Shown: piece by piece, positions 59,105-64,000 of the stretch | How the letters are laid out: every line of letters starts with the position of its first letter | Numbering within the stretch: the stretch's first letter is position 1 | Assembly: GCF_016653615.1 (NCBI RefSeq) | Contig: NZ_CP067393.1 | Span: 1,131,673-1,195,672, forward strand | DNA length: 64,000 bases | Reading direction: 5' to 3' | Source: Entomomonas asaccharolytica | GTDB taxonomy: Bacteria; Pseudomonadota; Gammaproteobacteria; Pseudomonadales; Pseudomonadaceae | Program-made: the position numbers and the translations under genes | The notes under the pieces: model-generated | What the model was told of the DNA's origin: nothing | The model's input: only the letters and a program-made list of their open reading frames with translations | The model's database searches: none

Positions 59105-59719
59105 ATGGATACAAAAACATCAGCACATTATCAACGACTATACCGTCAACGTTTGCGTGAGCAAGGGTTGGTAAAAAAAGAAGTTTGGATACTGCCAGAG
59201 CATGCACGCATGTTACTGAACGTTGAAAAACAGTTACGTCAACCAGCAGGAATGACTCAATCATTATCACAGGAGAGTAATATGACAGCAGCTGTTTCAA
59301 TGTGGACTAGTAATAAATTATTTGATGCTTTATCTGCCGTGGAATTGTTTAAAAATGGTGGGGCTAGTGTCGAATTAGTACAAGGAACAGACCCAAGTTT
59401 ACACATTATCATGCACGAGTTTGGTGATTTGCCCGTATTTATCAGTGTGGTGGGTGAGCAAATCATCGTAGAAAGTATTTTGTGGCCAACAGATGCAGTA
59501 AAAGATGTTAATGCCTTTAATGAAGAAGTATTAAGAACACATAAGTTTTTCCCATTATCAACCATTGGTATCGAAAAACTTGCTGAAAATGACTTTTACA
59601 TCATGTTTGGGGCACTAAGTTCTGAATCAAGTCTTTCAAATGTCATGTTTGAAATCGAAATATTGTCAGATAATGTAATTAAAGCAACGGAAGCTTTTGA
59701 AGATTATTTAAAGGTTTAA
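59105..59719 (+). CDS. YjfI-family (DUF2170) protein with basic N-terminal extension
   Basis: 204 residues. The C-terminal part (about 65-204) fits the DUF2170/YjfI family found beside pspA-like yjfJ. The N-terminus (YQRLYRQRLREQGLVKKEVW, about residues 9-28) is strongly basic and looks like a ribbon-helix-helix or similar DNA-binding segment. An internal ATG at 59282, after GGAG, could give a short form without it. First gene of the stress operon; pspA starts 17 bp on. Confidence 0.8.
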   Translation: MDTKTSAHYQRLYRQRLREQGLVKKEVWILPEHARMLLNVEKQLRQPAGMTQSLSQESNMTAAVSMWTSNKLFDALSAVELFKNGGASVELVQGTDPSLHIIMHEFGDLPVFISVVGEQIIVESILWPTDAVKDVNAFNEEVLRTHKFFPLSTIGIEKLAENDFYIMFGALSSESSLSNVMFEIEILSDNVIKATEAFEDYLKV

Positions 59720-59736
59720 CTTAGGAGGAATGAAAG

Positions 59737-60441
59737 ATGGGTGTGTGGAGCAAATTAATTACGGCATTACGGGGTGGTGCTCATGAAGCAGGTGAAGCCA
59801 TTATTGATACACAAGCATTACGTATTTTAGATCAAGAAATTCGTGATGCAGATGTTGAGCTGCGCAAATCTAAGGAAGCTTTAGCTGACATCATGGCTAA
59901 GCAAAAATTAGCAGTAGAGCGTGTTAAGAAAACCCAAGCTAAAATTGAGGAATATGAAGGTTATGCCTTTAAAGCACTGGAAGCAAATGATGAAAAACTA
60001 GCCCATGAAGTAGCAGAAAAAATTGCTAATTTAGAGGCTGCGTTTGAATCTGAACGTGAAGCAGAAAGTGCATATTCTAAAAGCGCAACTGATTTACGTA
60101 AGGCGATCACTCAGTCAGAAGCTAATATTAAACGTTTGAAACAACAAGTTGATACTGTTAAAGCGACAGAAAGTGTCCAAAAAGCACAAGCTACTGTAGC
60201 TAGTCGTTATTCAGGTTCACAAAATAAAATGCATACTGCATTAGAGTCTTTAGAGCGTATTAAAAAGAAACAAGCTGAGCGCAGTGCAAGAATGGAAGCT
60301 GCTAGTGAAATAGAAAGTATGGAAACAGATGATGCATTAGATAGCAAACTTCGTGAAGCTGGTTTTCTAGCTAAAGAAGGTAGTGCAAATGATGTACTAG
60401 AAAGATTGAAGAAAAAGCAACAAGCTAAAACCTCATCTTAA
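59737..60441 (+). CDS. PspA/IM30-family membrane-stress protein (YjfJ-like)
   Basis: 234 residues, nearly all alpha-helical coiled coil, with the family start WSKLITALRGGAHEAGEAIID and long heptads from about 25 to 190. PspA/IM30/Vipp proteins are ESCRT-III-like and coat damaged inner membrane. The YjfJ branch with a YjfI neighbour is meant here, not the sigma-54 pspABC operon. AGGAGG lies eight bases before the ATG, a strong site. Confidence 0.9.
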   Translation: MGVWSKLITALRGGAHEAGEAIIDTQALRILDQEIRDADVELRKSKEALADIMAKQKLAVERVKKTQAKIEEYEGYAFKALEANDEKLAHEVAEKIANLEAAFESEREAESAYSKSATDLRKAITQSEANIKRLKQQVDTVKATESVQKAQATVASRYSGSQNKMHTALESLERIKKKQAERSARMEAASEIESMETDDALDSKLREAGFLAKEGSANDVLERLKKKQQAKTSS

Positions 60442-60456
60442 ATTTAGGGAAAAAGA

Positions 60457-60491
60457 AGCCACTTACATGAATTAAATCTATGTAAGTGGCT
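60457..60491 (+). other. Stable hairpin between pspA and yqiJ-like genes
   Basis: AGCCACTTACAT (60457-60468) pairs perfectly with ATGTAAGTGGCT (60480-60491) over 11 bases. No T-run follows, so it is not a standard terminator. It could protect the upstream mRNA or act as an attenuator. The stem includes another TTACATG motif. Confidence 0.6.
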
Positions 60492-60541
60492 ATTGCTAGG
60501 ATAGAATAGTTGAGCTATTTATTGGGGAGGCTCAGTTAATA

Positions 60542-61234
60542 ATGGAACTTTTTTTTAGTACAATCTCTTCTTTTCCTACAATTATTTATACTTTTCTAAT
60601 ATTTGTAGCTGTTATTTTCTGGGGAATTGCTGCCTTAGGTCTATTAGATATTGATGTTTTGGATTTCGGTGGTGTAGATACAGATGTTGGTGGAATAGAT
60701 GGCTCCAACAGCCATTTAGATGTTACTCATACAAGTGATATTCAGGGAGGTTGGTTCGCTGGTCTTCTAATGAAGTTAGGTTTGGACTTAGTTCCTTTAA
60801 CTATTATTTTAACTGTCTTCTTTTTTATTGGTTGGGCACTTTGTTATTTTGCTCAATTACTTATTTTTAGTATACCGCTTGGTATATTACGAATTCCTGT
60901 TGGTATAGTTATATTTTTAGCCTCTATTTTTCCTGCTGCCTACTTAACAGGATGGACATGCAAACCTTTACGTAAAGTTTTTAAAAAATTAAATGAAGAG
61001 CAAAATGCAACCTCAGCCGCATCACTTATTGGACAAGTTGCTATTGTTAGATCAGGCAAAGTAACAGAAACCTTTGGGGAGGCTCTTTATGATGACAAAG
61101 GGGCTGGGCTTCATTTAAGAGTTAGAGCAGATGAATCATTAGGCTTACAAAGAAATGATAGAGTGGTATTAATTGAATACTTAGAAAATGGTGCTTATAA
61201 AGTAGTTAGTGAAGATGAGTTTAATGGCTTGTAA
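60542..61234 (+). CDS. YqiJ-like membrane protein with OB-fold (NfeD-type)
   Basis: 230 residues: helix at about 12-35, an Asp/Gly-rich loop (36-65), two or three helices (75-145), and a C-terminal OB-fold domain (about 160-225; LIGQVAIVRSGKVTETFGEA). NfeD/YqiJ proteins pair with flotillins, and flotillin genes follow here. GGGAGG upstream of the ATG is a good ribosome site. Confidence 0.85.
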   Translation: MELFFSTISSFPTIIYTFLIFVAVIFWGIAALGLLDIDVLDFGGVDTDVGGIDGSNSHLDVTHTSDIQGGWFAGLLMKLGLDLVPLTIILTVFFFIGWALCYFAQLLIFSIPLGILRIPVGIVIFLASIFPAAYLTGWTCKPLRKVFKKLNEEQNATSAASLIGQVAIVRSGKVTETFGEALYDDKGAGLHLRVRADESLGLQRNDRVVLIEYLENGAYKVVSEDEFNGL

Positions 61235-61246
61235 TAGGGGAATAAA

Positions 61247-62005
61247 GTGACCACCTTGGTTTTAGTCATATTAGTTAGTATTGTTCTCTTTGTAGTGGGT
61301 ATTATTGTTTTCTTTAAGCTATTTTATACTCAAGTACCACAAAACTCAGCACTTATTGTAAATAATCAAAAAGTGTATTTTTCTAATGCAGTAACAATGC
61401 CTACCGATAAAAAACAGTTAATGGAGATTTTACCTGTACAAATCAAAACAACCTATTTGGATAGTAGTGGATTGTTTTGTAAGGAAAAACTGCTATTAGA
61501 TGTCATTATTACGTATAACTTATGTGTTAATTTCTCTACTGAATCAGTATTAAAGGCTGCTAAAACAGTAGGAGTAGCTGATGTAGCAAATTCATCAGCA
61601 GTAAGTAAAGCATTAACCCCTATTATTACGAGCATTGTGAGAAAACTAGTACAGCAACTTCCTTTAGAAGTGCTACAGAAAGATCAGGGAAAAGTACGTA
61701 AAGCAATTATAGCCCAACTGACTAATCAGCTTGATGGTTATAATCTGGAATATATAAATATTGATAAAGTAGAGTTAACTTCTTTGGATAAGTTAGAGCA
61801 AACCAACCAAAAGCTATATGAACAACAACAAGAGGCTCGGTTAGAGTGGGACATTGAACAGAAAAAAATATTGGAAAGACGGTTAAAGCTAATTGTTGAA
61901 CATCAGCAAGATTTATCTAGAAAAATAAAACAAATGATAGACAGTTATCAAGCAATTATTAGAAAGAAAATTAAATTCTTTTTAAATAGGGAACTACTTA
62001 AATAA
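61247..62005 (+). CDS. Short SPFH (band 7)-like membrane protein
   Basis: 252 residues: one N-terminal helix (about 4-25), a degenerate SPFH domain (VPQNSALIVNNQKVYF... to about 185) and a basic helical tail. It matches the first part of the flotillin encoded next (VPQGTALIVNN, GLICKDN versus GLFCKEK, LNGYSLE versus LDGYNLE), so it is a diverged, shortened paralogue lacking the flotillin repeats. Starts at a GTG with GGGG upstream, 12 bp after the yqiJ-like gene. Probably a partner or regulator of the flotillin. Confidence 0.8.
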   Translation: MTTLVLVILVSIVLFVVGIIVFFKLFYTQVPQNSALIVNNQKVYFSNAVTMPTDKKQLMEILPVQIKTTYLDSSGLFCKEKLLLDVIITYNLCVNFSTESVLKAAKTVGVADVANSSAVSKALTPIITSIVRKLVQQLPLEVLQKDQGKVRKAIIAQLTNQLDGYNLEYINIDKVELTSLDKLEQTNQKLYEQQQEARLEWDIEQKKILERRLKLIVEHQQDLSRKIKQMIDSYQAIIRKKIKFFLNRELLK

Positions 62006-62209
62006 TATATTAATAAAAGATTATTGTTATGTATTAAATTTAATAGGTAAAACCAGATATTTCTACAGAATATGGCTACTTGAACAATTTAAACAACAAG
62101 TTTTTTGAAGTAAAAAATATTTTTAAGGAATAATTAATAAATAATTAAAGTTAGTTAGTTAAAGTAAATGCAAGGGTTTTAATATTATTTTATTAGGAGT
62201 AGGAGAGTT

Positions 62210-64000
62210 ATGTCAGGTTTAGTTATGCTTGCTATGTTAGCAGGAGGAGTTGTAGGGCTTATTCTAATGTTGGTACTTATAATAAAGTCTTTTTATATTA
62301 AGGTACCACAGGGAACAGCATTAATTGTTAATAATTTGTCAGCAATACCTAAAGTAACGTTCACTGGTGCATTAGTTTATCCAGTGATTTATAAAAAGGA
62401 ATTTATGAAAATTTCTTTGATTACTTTAGATATTGATCGTCGTGGTACTGAGGGGTTAATTTGTAAAGATAATATCCGTGCTGATATTACAGTAGCTTTT
62501 TATTTAAAAGTAAATGCTACTCAAGAAGATGTGTTAAAAGTAGCTAAATCAGTAGGTGCTGACCGTGCTTCAGATCATACCGCAGTAGCTACCTTATTTA
62601 ATGCTAAATTCTCTGAAGCATTAAAAACAGTAGGTAAGAAATTTAATTTTGAAGAGTTATTTGCTGATCGTAAGCGTTTCCGTGATGAAATTATGCAAGC
62701 AATAGGTGAAGATCTTAATGGTTACTCACTAGAAGATGCGGCTATTGACTATCTGGATCAAACGCCTATTGAACACTTAAAAAATACTAATATTATGGAT
62801 GCAGAAGGTATCCGTAAGATTGTAGAAAGAACCTCTTCTGAAATTGTTAAAACTAATGAATTAGATCGTGATAAAGATTTAGCAATTACTAAGAAAAATG
62901 TTGAAACTCAAGAAGCAACTTTAGCATTAGAACGTCAAAGAGCGGATGCTGAAAATAGACAAAAACGTGAAATTGAAACGACTAAAGCACGTGAAGAAGC
63001 TGAAACTCAAAAAGTTCAAGCAGAAGAACGTATTAAAGCAGAAGTTGCTCAAAAACAAGCTGAACAAGAAATTGGTAAAGCAGATATTAATACGCAACGT
63101 GAGTTAGAAGTTACAGAATTAAATAAAAAACGTGTATTAGTTGAACAAGAAGAAGGTGTAACTCAAGCTCAACAAGAAGCCATTGTTAAGCGTGAGCGTG
63201 AAGTTGAATTACAACGTATTGATAAAGAAAAGGCATTAGAAGCAGAGCGTACAGCGATTGCTAATATTATTCGTGATCGTGTGGCGGTTGAGCGTACTGT
63301 AGCTAAAGAAGAAGAAGCGATTAAAGAAGTGCGTGAAGTATCAGAAGCTGATCGTTCTAAACAAGTAAGTATTATTGAAGCTCAAGCAGACGCAGAACGT
63401 GATTTAGTACGTCAAGTGAAGCAAGCTGAAGCTGATGCAGAAACCTCTAAGCATAAAGCTGTTGAAATTAATAATATGGCTCAAGCTGAATTAGAAGCGG
63501 CTGCTAAAAAAGCAGAGTCACAAAAGCGTTTGGCAGAAGGTGTTCAAGCAGAGCGTGCAGCACCAGGTTTAGCAGATGCAAGAGTGCGTGAAGTACAAGC
63601 TTCTGTTCGTGAAAAAGAAGGTTTGGTTGAAGCAAAACTAACTGCTGAAAGAGGTATCGCAGAAGCTAAAGCAGTAGAAGAAAAAGGTTTAGCAGAAGCA
63701 CGTGTGATTGAGTTTAAAGCCGATGCTAATGAGAAACAAGGACTTGCCGAAGCTAAAGTACAAATGGAACTTATGCTTTCTGAAGCAAAAGGCAAAGAAG
63801 AGCAAGGTTTTGTTGAAGCTCGTGTTACTGAGGCTGCAGCCGTTGCTAAGGAAAAAGAAGGCTTGGTAGAAGCTAAAGTAATGGAAGAAAAACTAGCTGC
63901 CCAAGCACGTGGTGAAGAACAAGTAGGTATCGTGAAGGCGAAAGTAAGCCGTGATGTAGGTGATGCAGAAGCTGAAGTACTATTAAAACGTATGAGAGCT
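62210..64000 (+). CDS. Flotillin family protein (YqiK-like), 3' end beyond window
   Basis: 597 codons are present from an ATG preceded by AGGAGTAGGAG, with no stop before the window edge. Helix at about 6-26, SPFH domain to about 200 (VPQGTALIVNN, GLICKDNIRADITVAFYLKV), then a very long charged coiled coil. From about residue 465 it carries a repeated EKxGLxEAK/R unit (see finding). Flotillins scaffold membrane microdomains; YqiK works with YqiJ. It is 204 bp downstream of the short SPFH gene and probably in the same operon or with its own promoter. Confidence 0.9.
   Translation, partial: MSGLVMLAMLAGGVVGLILMLVLIIKSFYIKVPQGTALIVNNLSAIPKVTFTGALVYPVIYKKEFMKISLITLDIDRRGTEGLICKDNIRADITVAFYLKVNATQEDVLKVAKSVGADRASDHTAVATLFNAKFSEALKTVGKKFNFEELFADRKRFRDEIMQAIGEDLNGYSLEDAAIDYLDQTPIEHLKNTNIMDAEGIRKIVERTSSEIVKTNELDRDKDLAITKKNVETQEATLALERQRADAENRQKREIETTKAREEAETQKVQAEERIKAEVAQKQAEQEIGKADINTQRELEVTELNKKRVLVEQEEGVTQAQQEAIVKREREVELQRIDKEKALEAERTAIANIIRDRVAVERTVAKEEEAIKEVREVSEADRSKQVSIIEAQADAERDLVRQVKQAEADAETSKHKAVEINNMAQAELEAAAKKAESQKRLAEGVQAERAAPGLADARVREVQASVREKEGLVEAKLTAERGIAEAKAVEEKGLAEARVIEFKADANEKQGLAEAKVQMELMLSEAKGKEEQGFVEARVTEAAAVAKEKEGLVEAKVMEEKLAAQARGEEQVGIVKAKVSRDVGDAEAEVLLKRMRA

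Noticed and set aside
63544-63795. Minus-strand frame inside the flotillin repeats
   Set aside because: Low-complexity Ser/Ala product that mirrors the Glu/Ala repeats of the plus-strand gene; no ribosome site.

Overview
The window is AT-rich (about one third G+C by eye), densely coded DNA from a gammaproteobacterium. Gene content and order point to the Pseudomonadales: yhbY-rlmE-ftsH-folP-glmM and tpiA-secG-tRNA-Leu blocks, mupP beside ubiG, a 258-residue Pseudomonas-type Fpr, a fused LplT-like/PlsC-like lipid protein, NdpA (YejK) and a FimV homologue. The low G+C, shortened FimV and broken gene blocks suggest a host-associated, reduced relative of Pseudomonas. Entomomonas-like insect bacteria would fit, but that is inference.

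Layout. 0-10.6 kb: 5' end of argF (minus), a PAS-PAS-GGDEF-EAL protein, a type IV prepilin-like protein fused to an EF-hand module of the kind found in RTX/FrpC proteins, poxB-maeA, then lptFG (minus). 10.8-17.3 kb: acyltransferase fusion, two secreted MORN/YwqK repeat proteins with a small secreted partner, a quinone oxidoreductase and a small membrane protein. 17.5-34.5 kb: mostly housekeeping genes (dusA, prfC, ndpA, an SLC13/RCK permease, dsbC, topA, a short fimV, yhbY/rlmE, ftsH-folP-glmM, a CopZ-like protein). 34.5-48.3 kb: aminotransferase, CSS-EAL protein, aldehyde dehydrogenase, ubiG-mupP-metR-galE, gldA, fpr behind a Fur-box-like palindrome, tpiA-secG-tRNA-Leu(GAG). 48.4-55.1 kb: an accessory redox/electrophile cluster (SDR, flavodoxin-fold reductase, two cupins, zinc alcohol dehydrogenase, carboxymuconolactone-decarboxylase-like protein) with two paralogous LysR regulators whose promoters are also duplicated. 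55.2-57.7 kb: a divergent LysR / YqcI-YcgG / LysE module with a perfect 14-bp palindrome. 57.8-64 kb: small membrane protein, phosphopantetheinyl transferase, then a YjfI-PspA-YqiJ-SPFH-flotillin membrane-stress operon that runs off the right edge.

The most interesting items are the prepilin/EF-hand fusion (3.1-4.7 kb), the YcgG-LysE module (56.1-57.7 kb), and the PspA/flotillin operon, whose promoter carries paired TTACATGT motifs overlapping a predicted -35 and -10. No CRISPR array, prophage, insertion sequence or transposase was seen. All family calls come from reading the sequence; no database search was run.
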